DNA of 64,000 nucleotides from JADKCZ01 sp963786945 (GCA_963786945.1 CAWBAO010000005.1:496001-560000), one strand, 5' to 3'. Positions 37,394 to 46,518 are shown, numbered from the stretch's first letter. The notes: generated by a model not told the origin, from the letters alone. Numbers and translations: made by a program.

Positions 37394-37816
37394 TCAGGTC
37401 CGGCCGTGGACCAGGACCCGCGGCTCGGCCCGGAAGGTCACGTCGATCTTGTCGATGCGGACCGCGCTGACGAAGCCGAGGCCGAAGGTCGGGTGGTCGA
37501 CCACGTCGTCGACCACGAAGCGGCGCTTCAGCGAGTACGGGACCGGCGGGCGCTTGTGGGCCGCCAGCTGCTCCTCGAAGGTGATCAGGACCTTCTTCTC
37601 GCGGGGCGGGCGGGCGGCCTTCTTCTTGGCCACCGAGCCGCTCGGCGAGGCCGCGCCGGCCAGGGGGCGGTACTTGTGCTCCCCCTTGCAGGTGTTGCAC
37701 TTCACCTTCGCCGGCTTGTCGCCGACCATGGCGATCACCGTGTGCGCGAGCGTCAACTCGCACTTGCTGCAGAACGCATCCACCTCGCCGCCGACCTTGA
37801 TCATAGGGTCGGGCAT
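37394..37816 (-). CDS. Zinc-ribbon protein of unknown function
   Basis: The 140-residue protein has an N-terminal four-Cys ribbon (DAFCSKCELTLAHTVIAM, KVKCNTCKGEHKYRP), a basic linker (KKKAARPPREKK) and a C-terminal beta-rich domain (DVVDHPTFGLGFVSAVRIDKIDVTF). The ribbon and basic stretch suggest RNA, DNA or ribosome contact. ATGs at 37819, 37816 and 37804 are all possible; none has a strong ribosome site, and 37816 (MPDPMIKVGG) is taken. It converges with the pseudouridine synthase and is divergent from mlaE. The architecture is one I associate with myxobacteria only. Confidence 0.7.
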   Translation of the reverse strand: MPDPMIKVGGEVDAFCSKCELTLAHTVIAMVGDKPAKVKCNTCKGEHKYRPLAGAASPSGSVAKKKAARPPREKKVLITFEEQLAAHKRPPVPYSLKRRFVVDDVVDHPTFGLGFVSAVRIDKIDVTFRAEPRVLVHGRT

Positions 37817-37895
37817 CATACAGGAATGCGGCGGCCGGGACAGGCCACTTGGAGGGAAACGGGACCGGTGCGGGGAAGCATGACATGATTTCCGC

Positions 37896-38648
37896 ATGAG
37901 ACGGCTCGTGGCCGCCCTCGAGGACTTCGGGGGCATGATCTTCTTCGCCTTCGAGACCATCGCCTGGGCCTTCCGCCCGCCGTTCCGCCCCGGGCTGATC
38001 CTGACCCAGATGGCCTTCATCGGGGTCGGCTCGGTCTTCATCGTGGGCGTGACCGGGGTCTTCACCGGCATGGTGATGGCCCTGCAGTTCAACTACGGCA
38101 TGAGGCAGTTCTCCGCCGAGGGGTACGTGGGGGGCACCGTGGCGCTGGCGCTGGCGCGCGAGCTGTCGCCGGTGCTGACCGCGCTCATGGTGACCGGGCG
38201 CTCCGGGAGCGCCATCGCCACCGAGCTGGGGACCATGCGGGTCACCGAGCAGATGGACGCCATGGACTCCATGGCGGTCAACCCCATCCAGTACCTGGTC
38301 GCCCCCCGGGTGATCGCGGCGGTGCTGATGTTCCCGGTGCTGACCATGGTCTTCAACGCGCTCGGCTTCATGGGCGCCTACCTGATGGGGGTCTACGTGT
38401 CGCGCATCCCGGCCGGTCCCTTCATCGAGCACGCCCGCACCATCATGCTGCCCGAGGACGTGTTCCACGGGCTGGGCAAGGCGCTCCTCTTCGGGCTCCT
38501 GGTGTCGGTGGTGACCACCTGGCGCGGCTACTCGGCCTCCGGCGGATCGCGCGGCGTGGGCGAGGGGACCACCCGGGCCGTGGTCTTCAGCTCGATCGGC
38601 ATCCTGGTGGTCGACTACGCCATGACCCTCTTCTCGGTGGGGACCTGA
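37896..38648 (+). CDS. mlaE: MlaE-type ABC transporter permease
   Basis: The 250-residue membrane protein has about five hydrophobic segments and the MlaE signatures GMVMALQFNYGMRQF, LARELSPVLTALMVTGRSGSAIATELGTMRVTEQMDAM and NPIQYLVAPR. It is the permease of a lipid-transport ABC system that moves phospholipid between inner and outer membranes. mlaF begins 3 bases after its stop and mlaD follows, so the three form an operon. No mlaA, mlaB or mlaC gene is nearby. Confidence 0.93.
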   Translation: MRRLVAALEDFGGMIFFAFETIAWAFRPPFRPGLILTQMAFIGVGSVFIVGVTGVFTGMVMALQFNYGMRQFSAEGYVGGTVALALARELSPVLTALMVTGRSGSAIATELGTMRVTEQMDAMDSMAVNPIQYLVAPRVIAAVLMFPVLTMVFNALGFMGAYLMGVYVSRIPAGPFIEHARTIMLPEDVFHGLGKALLFGLLVSVVTTWRGYSASGGSRGVGEGTTRAVVFSSIGILVVDYAMTLFSVGT

Positions 38649-38651
38649 GCG

Positions 38652-39392
38652 GTGATCGAGGTGCGCGACCTCTGGAAGGCCTTCGGGGGCAACCAGGTCC
38701 TCAAGGGGATCAGCCTCACCATCCAGCGCGGCGAGGTCTACGTGGTGCTGGGCGGCTCCGGCTCGGGCAAGACGGTGCTCATGAAGCACGTCATCGGGCT
38801 CCTCAAGCCGGACCGGGGCACGGTCCACGTCGACGGCGTCGAGATCTCCAGCCTCACCGGCAAGGCGCTCACCGAGGCGCGAGGCGTCTTCGGCATGGTC
38901 TTCCAGTGGGCGGCGCTCTTCGACTCGATGACGGTCTACGAGAACGTGGCCTTCCCGCTGCGCGAGCGCGGCCACGCGCCGGCCGCCGAGGTGGTGCGCG
39001 AGAAGGTCCTGGCCAAGCTGAAGGTGGTCGACCTGGGCGACGAGGTGCTGGACCGCTATCCGGCCGAGCTCTCCGGCGGCATGCGCAAGCGGGTGGCGCT
39101 GGCGCGGGCCCTGGTCTCCGACCCCAAGATCGTGCTCTACGACGAGCCCACCACCGGCCTCGACCCCATCACCACCGACTACGTGGACGGGATGATCCTG
39201 GCGGCCAAGCAGAAGCTGGGCATCACCTCGATGGTCATCAGCCACGACGTGGCCTCGGCATTCAAGGTGGCCGACCGGCTGGCGGTGCTTTACGATGGGC
39301 ACCTCGCTGCCGAAGGGACGCCCGCCGAGGTCAAGGCCAGCAAGGACCCGTACGTGCAGCGCTACCTCTCCACCTGGTTCCAGAAGCAGTGA
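38652..39392 (+). CDS. mlaF: MlaF-type ABC transporter ATP-binding protein
   Basis: The 246-residue ATPase has Walker A GGSGSGKT, Q-loop in FGMVFQWAALFDSM, signature LSGGMRKRVALARAL, Walker B KIVLYDEPTTGLDP and switch His in VISHDVASAF. The QWAALFDSMTVYENVAF stretch is typical of MlaF. It powers lipid transfer through MlaE. The GTG at 38652 lies 3 bases after mlaE. mlaD starts 10 bases after its stop. Confidence 0.94.
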   Translation: MIEVRDLWKAFGGNQVLKGISLTIQRGEVYVVLGGSGSGKTVLMKHVIGLLKPDRGTVHVDGVEISSLTGKALTEARGVFGMVFQWAALFDSMTVYENVAFPLRERGHAPAAEVVREKVLAKLKVVDLGDEVLDRYPAELSGGMRKRVALARALVSDPKIVLYDEPTTGLDPITTDYVDGMILAAKQKLGITSMVISHDVASAFKVADRLAVLYDGHLAAEGTPAEVKASKDPYVQRYLSTWFQKQ

Positions 39393-39402
39393 GCCCCCGC
39401 CC

Positions 39403-41148
39403 GTGAAGATGCCGCACCTCAACAAGGCCCTCACGGTGGGCACGCTGGTGGCGGTCACCGGGGCCGCCTTCCTGGTGATCTTCACCTTCATCAAGAAGGG
39501 CGGCTACTCCGACAAGGACAGCTACGTCGTCCACGCCCTCTTCGGCGACGCCACCGGCCTGACCTGGAAGAGCCGGGTCCAGATCGCCGGGATCCAGGTC
39601 GGCGAGGTCGACCAGATCTCGCTGGAGGGGCAGCGGGCCCGCCTCACGCTGCGCATCAAGAAGGGGGTCGAGCTCAAGGCCGACGCCTGCCTCTCCAAGG
39701 TCTTCCCGTCGGCGCTGCTCCCCGACGCCCTGCTGGAGGTCTCGCTGGGCAGCGAGAGCGCGCCCTCGCTGTCGGCGCTCCCGGTGGCGAAGCGAGAGGT
39801 GACCTGCGTCCGCGAGGCCGGCAGCACCCAGAAGCTCATCGAGGCCCTCAGCAAGATCGCCGCCGACGTGCAGGTGGTGAGCGCCGACCTCACCAAGATG
39901 GTGGGGGCCGAGCGCGGCTCGATGCGCGAGATCATCGAGAACGTGGTCAAGCTGACGCGGCGGCTGGACGACACGGTCGCCGAGAACCAGGGGAAGATCT
40001 CCCGCCTGCTCTCCAACGCCGAGGCCATCTCCGGCGACGTGCGCGACCTGACCGGCTCGGAGAAGGAGCACATCCGCGAGATCGTGCGCAACACCGAGGT
40101 GGTCTCCCGGCAGCTGCGCCAGGTGCTGGCCGCCGCCCAGGGCATCCTCGAGGGAGAGAGCAGTGCGGGCGGCGGTGGCGGCGGAGGGTCCGGCGCGGTC
40201 GGCGGCGCCGGTGCCGGGATCGGGGCGCCTGCGACCGGGGGAGGGGCCGCGGCGCCAGGGACGGCCGGGCAGCCCGGGTCGGCCGCCGTGGCCGGCGGGG
40301 CCGGGGCCGCGGCGGCGGGCGCTCCCGCCGCCGGTGATGCCCGCGGCGTCAAGCAGGCCATCGAGAAGGCCAACGACAGCCTGTCCCGGCTCGACGACCT
40401 GCTGGCCACGCTGCAGAAGGGGGACAGCATCGCCGGCAAGCTGCTCACCGACGAGCAGCTCGGGAAGAAGGTGGGCGACGCCCTGGAGACCTACAGCAAC
40501 TACGTGGACAACCTCAACCGCCTGCAGGTGGAGGTGCGGCTCCGCTCCGAGTGGCTCCTCAACCAGACCGCCGCCAAGACCTACGTGGGCATCCACCTGG
40601 TGCCCCGCCCGGACAAGTACTTCATCTTCGAGCTGGTCTCGGACCCGCGCGGCGTGGACACCGTGACCACCACCACCTCGACCACCCGCGATCCGTCCCA
40701 GCCCACGCTGCCGGACGTCACCACCATCACCACCGCCACCAAGCACGAGCAGAAGCTCACCTTCACGCTGCAGTTCGTCAAGCGCTACGGCCCGGTCGCC
40801 TTCCGCGTGGGCGTCATCGAGAGCTCGGGCGGGGTGGGGTCGGACCTCCACCTCTTCGACGAGCGGCTGCAGGTGTCGGTCTCGGTCTACCAGTTCAGCC
40901 GGCCCTTCCAGGGCGTCTTCCCGCGCGCCAAGTTCTGGGTGAACTACAACTTCCTGCAGCACTTCTACGCCACGGCCGGCTCGGACGACTTCCTCAACCA
41001 GTGGCGCTCTGGCCGCTACCCGGGCGGCCCCAAGTTCTCCCTGGGAACCGACGTCTTCTTCGGCGGTGGGATCTTCTTCACCGACGAGGACCTGAAGACG
41101 CTGATCGGCATGGGAGCCGCCTCGGCGGTCACCCCGGCCACGAGGTGA
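39403..41148 (+). CDS. mlaD: MlaD-type MCE protein with long coiled coil and predicted C-terminal beta-barrel
   Basis: The 581-residue protein has one N-terminal membrane helix (VGTLVAVTGAAFLVIFTFI), one MCE domain (about 40-125; DATGLTWKSRVQIAGIQVGEVD), a long helical region (about 140-250; heptads such as MREIIENVVKLTRRLDDTV), a Gly/Ala linker and a second helix pair. From about 375 to the end it reads as alternating polar/hydrophobic strands with aromatic girdles (KYFIFELVSD, KLTFTLQFVKRYG, LQVSVSVYQFSRPF, AKFWVNYNFLQHFY, TDVFFGGGIFFTD), as in an outer-membrane beta-barrel. A one-piece inner-to-outer-membrane lipid bridge is inferred; Veillonella MlaD is a known precedent. Start GTG 39403; ATG 39409 is possible. 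Confidence 0.87.
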   Translation: MKMPHLNKALTVGTLVAVTGAAFLVIFTFIKKGGYSDKDSYVVHALFGDATGLTWKSRVQIAGIQVGEVDQISLEGQRARLTLRIKKGVELKADACLSKVFPSALLPDALLEVSLGSESAPSLSALPVAKREVTCVREAGSTQKLIEALSKIAADVQVVSADLTKMVGAERGSMREIIENVVKLTRRLDDTVAENQGKISRLLSNAEAISGDVRDLTGSEKEHIREIVRNTEVVSRQLRQVLAAAQGILEGESSAGGGGGGGSGAVGGAGAGIGAPATGGGAAAPGTAGQPGSAAVAGGAGAAAAGAPAAGDARGVKQAIEKANDSLSRLDDLLATLQKGDSIAGKLLTDEQLGKKVGDALETYSNYVDNLNRLQVEVRLRSEWLLNQTAAKTYVGIHLVPRPDKYFIFELVSDPRGVDTVTTTTSTTRDPSQPTLPDVTTITTATKHEQKLTFTLQFVKRYGPVAFRVGVIESSGGVGSDLHLFDERLQVSVSVYQFSRPFQGVFPRAKFWVNYNFLQHFYATAGSDDFLNQWRSGRYPGGPKFSLGTDVFFGGGIFFTDEDLKTLIGMGAASAVTPATR

Positions 41149-41149
41149 G

Positions 41150-41678
41150 GTGGCGGTGAAGGCCTGGCTCAAGCTGGCCCTGGCTGGCGTGGCGGCGGTG
41201 GTGGTGGGGCAGCTGCTGGTGCAGCGCTCCGGGCGGCTGCCGGCCCTGGGCACGACCCCCCCGTCGTTCGCGCTCCGCTCGCCCGATGGCACCGAGGTGA
41301 CGCTGGCCTCGCTGCGCGGCCGGGTGGTGGCGGTGAACTTCTGGGCCACCTGGTGCCCGCCCTGCCTGCGCGAGCTCCCCGAGCTGTCGGCGGCTCGCCA
41401 GGCGGACGGGGGGCGCTGCCTCGAGGTGCGTGGGGGTGGCCGAGGAGTCGGCCAGCGACGACGTGGCCGCGGCGGCCAGGCAGCTCCCCTATCCGGTGGT
41501 GCTCGACCCCGGCGCCGAGGTGGCGGCCGCCTGGGGCGTGGCCGGCTACCCGCGCACCTACCTGCTCGACCGGGAGGGGCGGGTGGCGCGGGTCTTCGAG
41601 GGGGCCCTGGACCGGCATTCCCTGGAGGAGGCCGTGGCGCCGCTGCGGGACCCCGCCTGCCGGTCGGTGCCACCGTGA
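41150..41678 (+). CDS. TlpA/ResA-like membrane-anchored thioredoxin (one frame break)
   Basis: The protein has an N-terminal membrane anchor (LKLALAGVAAVVVGQLLV) and a thioredoxin-like domain with the redox motif WCPPCLRELP. Near 41430 the frame moves +1 (extra base between CLEV and VGVAEESASDDV) and continues through VLDPGAEVAAAWGVAGYPRTYLLDREGRV with the cis-Pro, ending at 41678; total about 175 residues. Proteins of this type reduce periplasmic disulfides, often for cytochrome c maturation, which fits the haem-rich gene content. Its stop overlaps the yacG start (GTGA). GTG 41150 or 41156 are alternative starts. Confidence 0.85.
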
Positions 41679-41896
41679 CGGCGCCGCGCTGCCCCACCTG
41701 CCGCAAGCCGGTCGCCGATCGGCGCGCCAACCGCGCCTTCCCGTTCTGCTCGGATCGGTGCCGCCTGCTCGACCTGGGGAAGTGGTTCGACGGCCAGTAC
41801 CGGATCGCCGGGCCACCGGCGGACGACGCCGAGCCGGGTCCGGGACCCGGCGGCGACGACGGCGACGGCGACGACCGCGGTTCCCCGGATTCGTAG
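41675..41896 (+). CDS. yacG: DNA gyrase inhibitor YacG family zinc protein
   Basis: The 73-residue protein has CPTCRKPV and FCSDRCRLLDLGKWFDGQYRI, the YacG zinc-finger and helix signature, followed by an acidic Gly/Asp tail. YacG binds GyrB and inhibits DNA gyrase in E. coli. The GTG at 41675 is inside the TlpA-like stop codon (GTGA), indicating coupling. The acidic tail (GDDGDGDD) is longer than the E. coli protein's and may be disordered. Confidence 0.9.
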   Translation: MTAPRCPTCRKPVADRRANRAFPFCSDRCRLLDLGKWFDGQYRIAGPPADDAEPGPGPGGDDGDGDDRGSPDS

Positions 41897-41930
41897 CGGC
41901 CGGTCTCGGCCTCCAGGGCGCGTTCATGGT

Positions 41931-42671
41931 ATGAGGCGCGCCGCGATGGGCTTCGTCGACCTCCACTGCCACCTCCTCTGGGCGCTCGATGACGGGGTCG
42001 AGACCGCCGAGGAGGCAGTCGCCGCGGCGCGGCTGCTGGCCTCGCTCGGCTTCAGCGACGCCGCCCCCAGCCCGCACGCCATCGCCGACATGCCGTCCAG
42101 CGACGCGGCGGCGTGCGCCGCCCGGCGCTCCGAGCTGGGCGCGCTGCTGGACGCCGAGCAGATCCCGCTCCGGCTCCACCAGAACGCCGAGAACAAGCTG
42201 GACGACGCCTTCCTGGAGCGGCTCGAGGTGCCGGCGCGGCGGGGCATCGGCGAGAGCCAGCGCTGGGCGCTGGTCGAGCTCCCCTTCCGCAGCGCGGTGC
42301 CGGCGCTCCCGGAGCTGGTCTTCCGGCTGCGGCGGCGCGACGTGCTCCCGCTCTTCGCCCACCCGGAGCGCTGCCAGGAGTTCGAGCGGCCGGGGCGGGC
42401 CGCCGAGGTGGTCCGCCTGGGCGGGGCCCTGCAGCTCAACGTCGGCGCCCTGACCGGGCTCTACGGGGCCACGGCGCGGAGGCTGGCCGAGCAGTTCCTC
42501 GACGAGGGGCTCTACGCGGTGGCGGCCACCGACCTGCACCGGCCCGAGGGCGCCGAGGATTGGATGCCGGAGGCGATGGAGCTGCTGGAGCGGCGGGGCG
42601 GCGACGGGACGCTGGAGCGGCTCTTCGCCGTCAACCCGCGCCGGGTGCTGGCGGGGGAGGAGCTCGGGTGA
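41931..42671 (+). CDS. PHP-domain phosphatase, CpsB/YwqE-like
   Basis: The 246-residue protein has PHP-type metal motifs: FVDLHCHLLWALDDGVETAEEA at the N-terminus, LRLHQNAENKLDD, LFAHPERCQEF and AATDLHRPEG near the C-terminus. This order fits the manganese-dependent tyrosine phosphatases of the CpsB/YwqE group that dephosphorylate polysaccharide-synthesis kinases. No BY-kinase or capsule gene is adjacent, so the substrate is unknown. Its stop overlaps the next gene's GTG. Confidence 0.8.
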   Translation: MRRAAMGFVDLHCHLLWALDDGVETAEEAVAAARLLASLGFSDAAPSPHAIADMPSSDAAACAARRSELGALLDAEQIPLRLHQNAENKLDDAFLERLEVPARRGIGESQRWALVELPFRSAVPALPELVFRLRRRDVLPLFAHPERCQEFERPGRAAEVVRLGGALQLNVGALTGLYGATARRLAEQFLDEGLYAVAATDLHRPEGAEDWMPEAMELLERRGGDGTLERLFAVNPRRVLAGEELG

Positions 42672-43763
42672 AGCGGGTGCTCCAGTCCCTGGTCGGGATC
42701 GGGGTCTCGGCCCTGGCGGTCTACCTGACCTTCCGTGGCAAGGATCTCGGGGCCATCTGGCTGGCGGTGCAGCAGGGCGACTACCGGTACCTGCCGGTCT
42801 ACCTGGCGACGCTGGCGATCATCCACCTGCTGCGGACGGTCCGCTGGGGGATCCTGCTGGAGCCGGTGGCCAAGGTCCCGTTCGCCCGCCTCAACGCGGT
42901 CTCGGCGGTCGGGTTCACGGCGCTGCTGATCCTCCCGTTCCGGCTCGGCGAGTTCGCCCGCCCGTACCTGATCGCGGATCGACCCCGGCTGCGGGTCTCG
43001 GCGGCGCTCTCCAGCGTGGTGGTGGAGCGGGTGGCGGACGGCATCTTCACGGCCGTGCTCCTGCTGGTGACGCTCTTCGCCGTGCCGGAGGGGACCCCGC
43101 ACCTCGGCGAGATCCGCAAGGCCGGCTACGTGATGACGGCGCTCTTCGGCGGCCTGCTGGCCTTCCTGGTGGTGGCCTACCTGAACCGGGAGCTGGCGGT
43201 CCGCTTCATGACGAGGCTGATCAGGCCCTTCTCGCACGCGCATGGCCGAGCACGCCGCCGGGATGCTCGACGCCTTCATCCGCGGCCTGCGGCTGGTCCC
43301 GAGCAAGCGGAAGATGGGGCTGTTCCTGGCGCTCACCGCCGCCTACTGGGGCATCAACGGCTGGGGCATGCAGCAGCTGGCCCGGGCCTTCGACCTCGAC
43401 CTCCAGCTCCTCGACGTGTTCACCATCCTCGGCGTGCTGGTGGCCGGCGTCATGATCCCGGCCGGCCCGGGCATGGTGGGGACCTTCCAGCTGGCGATCG
43501 CCTTCGGCCTCTCGCTCTTCGTGCCCGAGTCGGTGGCCCACACGCGGGGGGTGGCCTGGGCCAACGTGCTGTGGGCCGCGCAGGTGGGCTTCCAGATCGT
43601 CCTCGGCACCGTCTTCCTCTTCTCCTCCCACATCAAGATCTCGCGCATCTTCAGGTCGCCCGAGGCGACGGCCGAGGAGCTCGACGTCGAGGAGGCGGAG
43701 GCGCTGGAGGCGGAGGCCCACTCGCACCCGGCGAGCCCACCCTCGCCGCCGGCGGGCGCTTGA
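42668..43763 (+). CDS. Flippase-like membrane protein (LPG synthase TM family; one frame break)
   Basis: Multiple hydrophobic segments and the motifs RLGEFARPYLIA and VVERVADGIFTAVLLL mark the lysylphosphatidylglycerol-synthase transmembrane/AglD-like family, members of which move or modify membrane lipids. No catalytic C-terminal domain is present. Near 43240 the frame moves +1 (CACGCGCATGG for an expected CACCGCATGG-like sequence) after LIRPFSH and resumes as MAEHAAGMLDAFIRGLRL, including MIPAGPGMVGTFQLAIA, to 43763; total about 364 residues. The GTG at 42668 overlaps the phosphatase stop. The acidic tail is followed by the tRNA-Met promoter overlapping its stop. Confidence 0.82.
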
Positions 43764-43788
43764 CGGCACCGGCGCGGGGCCCTATAAA
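43760..43788 (+). promoter_or_regulatory. Strong promoter of tRNA-Met
   Basis: TTGACG (43760-43765), a 17-base spacer and TATAAA (43783-43788) form one of the best sigma-70 matches in the window. It overlaps the stop codon of the preceding gene and lies 38 bases before the tRNA. Confidence 0.7.
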
Positions 43789-43826
43789 CCCGCGTCCTTG
43801 CGGGTGTTCGACCGCGGGTGCACTTC

Positions 43827-43903
43827 GGTGAGGTAGCTCAGTCGGCTAGAGCGGGGGTCTCATAATCCCCAGGTCGGGAGTTCGATTCTCCCCCTCACCA
43901 CCA
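43827..43903 (+). tRNA. tRNA-Met (anticodon CAT)
   Basis: A 77-base cloverleaf with encoded CCA: acceptor GGTGAGG/CCTCACC, D-arm AGCTC...GAGC, anticodon stem GGGGG...CCCC with loop TCTCATAA (CAT), T-arm GGGAG TTCGATT CTCCC. A 1-72 G-C pair and the regular D-arm exclude the initiator form. An elongator tRNA-Met is likeliest, but the CAT anticodon also occurs in tRNA-Ile2 modified to lysidine, which cannot be fully excluded. Confidence 0.88.
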
Positions 43904-44056
43904 ACACCACCGCACGAGCAAGCCTCCTGCGACCGGCCTCGTGCCGGCCCGCTGGAGGTGTCGCCGCACGACCCGGTCGAGCCTGCGACCGCCCTCCCGC
44001 GGGGTCAGGCCGGGCGCCTGCTCCGTCGTCGGCTCGGCGAGGTGTACGATGTGCCC

Positions 44057-44428
44057 GTGTCCACCCCGCCACGTCGCACCGTCCTGCCAGGGCTCCTCGC
44101 CGCCACCGCCCTGGTGGCCGGCTGCGCCGTCCCGGGGACGCGGCGCTACGAGCCGCCGGTGGCCCAGGCGCTGCCGGAGCAGGACCCCGCCACGCGCGGC
44201 ACCGTGCAGGGGCAGAACATCCCGCTCTCCGGGGTCGAGCAGCTGCAGGTGCGCCTCGGGCGGGACCCGTTCGGGAACGTGGAGGTGCGGCAGGTGGTCT
44301 CACCGGCGCTCACGCCAGAGCAGGAGGAGGAGGTACGGCGAGCCTTCGCCCGGGGCGACTGGAAGCGACAGGACCCGCGGCCGCCCGGCGAGGGGACCTG
44401 GCCGGAGACCCTGGTGCCGAGCCGGTAG
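44057..44428 (+). CDS. Small lipoprotein of unknown function
   Basis: The 123-residue protein starts with a basic N-region and a lipoprotein signal (VLPGLLAATALVAGC); the rest is hydrophilic (RYEPPVAQALPEQDP, VRLGRDPFGNVEVRQVV, EEEVRRAFARGDW) with no recognised domain. The GTG at 44057 is chosen; a GTG at 44051 is equally close. It stands alone after tRNA-Met. No downstream hairpin was found. Confidence 0.65.
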   Translation: MSTPPRRTVLPGLLAATALVAGCAVPGTRRYEPPVAQALPEQDPATRGTVQGQNIPLSGVEQLQVRLGRDPFGNVEVRQVVSPALTPEQEEEVRRAFARGDWKRQDPRPPGEGTWPETLVPSR

Positions 44429-44599
44429 GGAACCGCGGAGAGGAAGCAGCGGCCAGCACCGTCGCCAGGGTCCCCCAGCCCGACACGTCAGGGCCAAGAG
44501 TCAGCTTACGACCCATGTGAACGGTGCTGCCTGGGTCTCGCGCCAACAGGGTGGTCAGAGTCCGCTCGAGATTCGGGTCGAGGCGGGAAAGGGGCCGGC

Positions 44600-45173
44600 A
44601 TGGCCAGGTCAGGAGAAGTCATCGAGAATCCGGTGACCGGTGAGCGGATGACGTTCGTGAAGACCGCCTCCGACACGAACGGCACGCTTCTCGAGCTCCG
44701 GCTCCAGCTGCAGCCGAATGCGCACAACGCCAGCTCGCATGTTCACCCGCGCCAGGTGGAGCGCATCACCGTGGTCGAGGGCGAGTTGCACCTGGCGCTC
44801 GGCGGCGAGCCGGAGCGGACGTTGTCAGCCGGCGAGACCGTGACGATCGGGAGCGGAGTGCCACACTACTGGCAGAACCGCACCGGGCGCCTGGTGGAGA
44901 CCAGGATCGAGTACGAACCTGCGCTCAACACCGAGGAGTTCTTCGAGACCTTCTTCGCGCTTGGCCGGGCTGGAAGGACCGACGCAGCCGGGGTGCCGGG
45001 CCTCCTCCAGAATCTCGCTCAGTGCGCCGCACTTCGACATCTACCTCGCCAAGCTCCCGGTCTGGTTGCAGAAGGCGGCGTTCGCGCTGCTCGGGCCCCT
45101 GGCCCTGGTGCTCGGATACCGGAGGGTGTTCCCGGCCGACGGGGCCCAACGCACCGCGGCGGCCGCACGATAG
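44600..45173 (+). CDS. Cupin-domain protein with C-terminal membrane segment (one frame break)
   Basis: The first part is a cupin beta-barrel: ASSHVHPRQVERITVVEGELHLALGG carries the first metal motif (HxH ... E) and GSGVPHYWQNR supplies the second His. Near 45020 the frame moves +1 after LLQNLAQ, resuming as APHFDIYLAKLPVWLQKAAF and LLGPLALVLGYRRVF to a stop at 45173; joined length is about 190 residues. This layout is common in cupins that end in a membrane-associated helix. Substrate is unknown. The surrounding 44.4-45.7 kb looks slightly less GC-rich with looser spacing than the rest of the window. Confidence 0.75.
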
Positions 45174-45365
45174 CGTCTTGCCGGTGAGTGGCCGTCTCCG
45201 CTCCCTCGCCCGGGGCGGGAGCCTCCGCTCTCTCCACTTCCGGCGGACCCTGGGCGAACTGACGCAGGCCTCGGCGAATCGTCCCGGGTGGCACGCATCC
45301 CACGAGAGAGCGTCCCGAGAGTCCTGTGACTGCCAGCCAGCGATGGAGACGCATAGCCTGGGAAC

Positions 45366-45641
45366 GTGACCGTTGAAGAGCTGAAGGTCCTTGCACGCGC
45401 GGTCGAGCCGATTCCGGCCGACGCCTGGGGCCTCCTGAGCCGGGAGCGAGTCGCCTCCTACAACGACCTCGTCTACCGCTTCCGGGAGCGGGTCACCGGG
45501 GCGCTCCATGAGCTCCTGCACGGCCACGCCGTGGAGCCCGGGCTGGAGCAGGAGCTGTGGCTCCTCGCGAGGGAGCTGCCGGCCATGCGGCGGAGGGCCG
45601 AGACCGGCACTCTGGGCGAGCCATCGGCAGCGAGCGAGTAG
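45366..45641 (+). CDS. Hypothetical protein, 91 residues
   Basis: A short frame opens with GTG at 45366 (VTVEELKVLARAVEPIPADAW) and encodes a mostly helical, Leu/Arg/Glu-rich protein with no known motif. It lacks a strong ribosome site but has acceptable amino-acid composition for a small alpha-helical protein. It stands 192 bases after the cupin gene and 112 before modA. It may be a real accessory gene. Confidence 0.45.
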   Translation: MTVEELKVLARAVEPIPADAWGLLSRERVASYNDLVYRFRERVTGALHELLHGHAVEPGLEQELWLLARELPAMRRRAETGTLGEPSAASE

Positions 45642-45753
45642 GCGACCGGTTCGGCCACGATCGGCGGCCTGCGCTCCATCTTGGGCTCGGCGGTACGCCC
45701 CGGAACCTGCGAACATGGTCGCCCTCGGGGCCTCGCCGCCCCACGGAGACCAG

Positions 45754-46518
45754 ATGGTCGGCCTCGCCCCACTCGCGCTCGCGCTCCTGGTCTCCGCTCC
45801 GGTGCCCACGCTGCCGCGCCGGACCGTCGCCGTCGCCGCGGCGGCCAACCTCAGGGCCGCGGCGGAGGCGCTGAAGCGGGGGTTCGAGGCCGCGACCCCC
45901 GGCGTCGAGGTGACGCTGACGCTGGGCGCCTCGGGGGCGCTCTTCGCGCAGATCCAGAACGGCGCCCCCTTCGACCTCTTCCTCTCGGCCGATCGCGACT
46001 ACCCGGACAGGCTGGTGGCGGCCGGGCTGGCCGCCCCGGCCGACGAGCGCACCTATGCCATCGGCCGGCTGGTGGCCTGGCTGCCGCCGGGCTCCACGCT
46101 GGAGCTGGAGAAGCGGGGGCTGGCCGCGCTCGCCGACCCCGGCGTGAGGCGGATCGCCATCGCCAACCCAGCGGTGGCGCCGTTCGGCAGGGCCGCCGAG
46201 GCGGCCCTCAAGGCGGCCGGGGTGCACGAGGCGGTGAGGGGGAAGCTGGTGCTCGGCGCCAGCGTCGGGCAGGCGGCCCAGTTCGCCACCACCGGCGCCG
46301 CCGACGTGGCGTTCCTGCCGTACCCGCTCACCCGGGAGAAGGAGCTGGCGGCGGGACGGGCCGTCATGGTCCCGCCGGCGCTCTACCCGCGGATCGAGCA
46401 GTCGGGCGTGGTGCTGGCCGGCGCCCGGGAGCCGGCGCTGGCCCGCCAGCTCCTCGGCTTCCTCACCGGCGGGAAGGGGCGGGCCATCCTCGCCGATTGC
46501 GGGTACGGTCTCCCCTAG
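45754..46518 (+). CDS. modA: Molybdate ABC transporter substrate-binding protein
   Basis: The 254-residue periplasmic binding protein has a short signal peptide (MVGLAPLALALLVSAPVP) and the ModA features VAAAANLRAAAEAL, LTLGASGALFAQIQNGAPFDLFLSADRDYPDRL, and VLGASVGQAAQFATTGAADVAFLPYPL. It binds molybdate (or tungstate). The ATG at 45754 follows GGAGA and gives a proper signal peptide; an ATG at 45715 would spoil it. modB starts on the next base after the stop. No molybdenum-cofactor riboswitch or ModE site was recognised upstream. Confidence 0.93.
   Translation: MVGLAPLALALLVSAPVPTLPRRTVAVAAAANLRAAAEALKRGFEAATPGVEVTLTLGASGALFAQIQNGAPFDLFLSADRDYPDRLVAAGLAAPADERTYAIGRLVAWLPPGSTLELEKRGLAALADPGVRRIAIANPAVAPFGRAAEAALKAAGVHEAVRGKLVLGASVGQAAQFATTGAADVAFLPYPLTREKELAAGRAVMVPPALYPRIEQSGVVLAGAREPALARQLLGFLTGGKGRAILADCGYGLP

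Noticed and set aside
45642..45753. Molybdenum-cofactor riboswitch or ModE operator before modA
   Set aside because: No recognisable aptamer helices or ModE palindrome in the 112-base gap.
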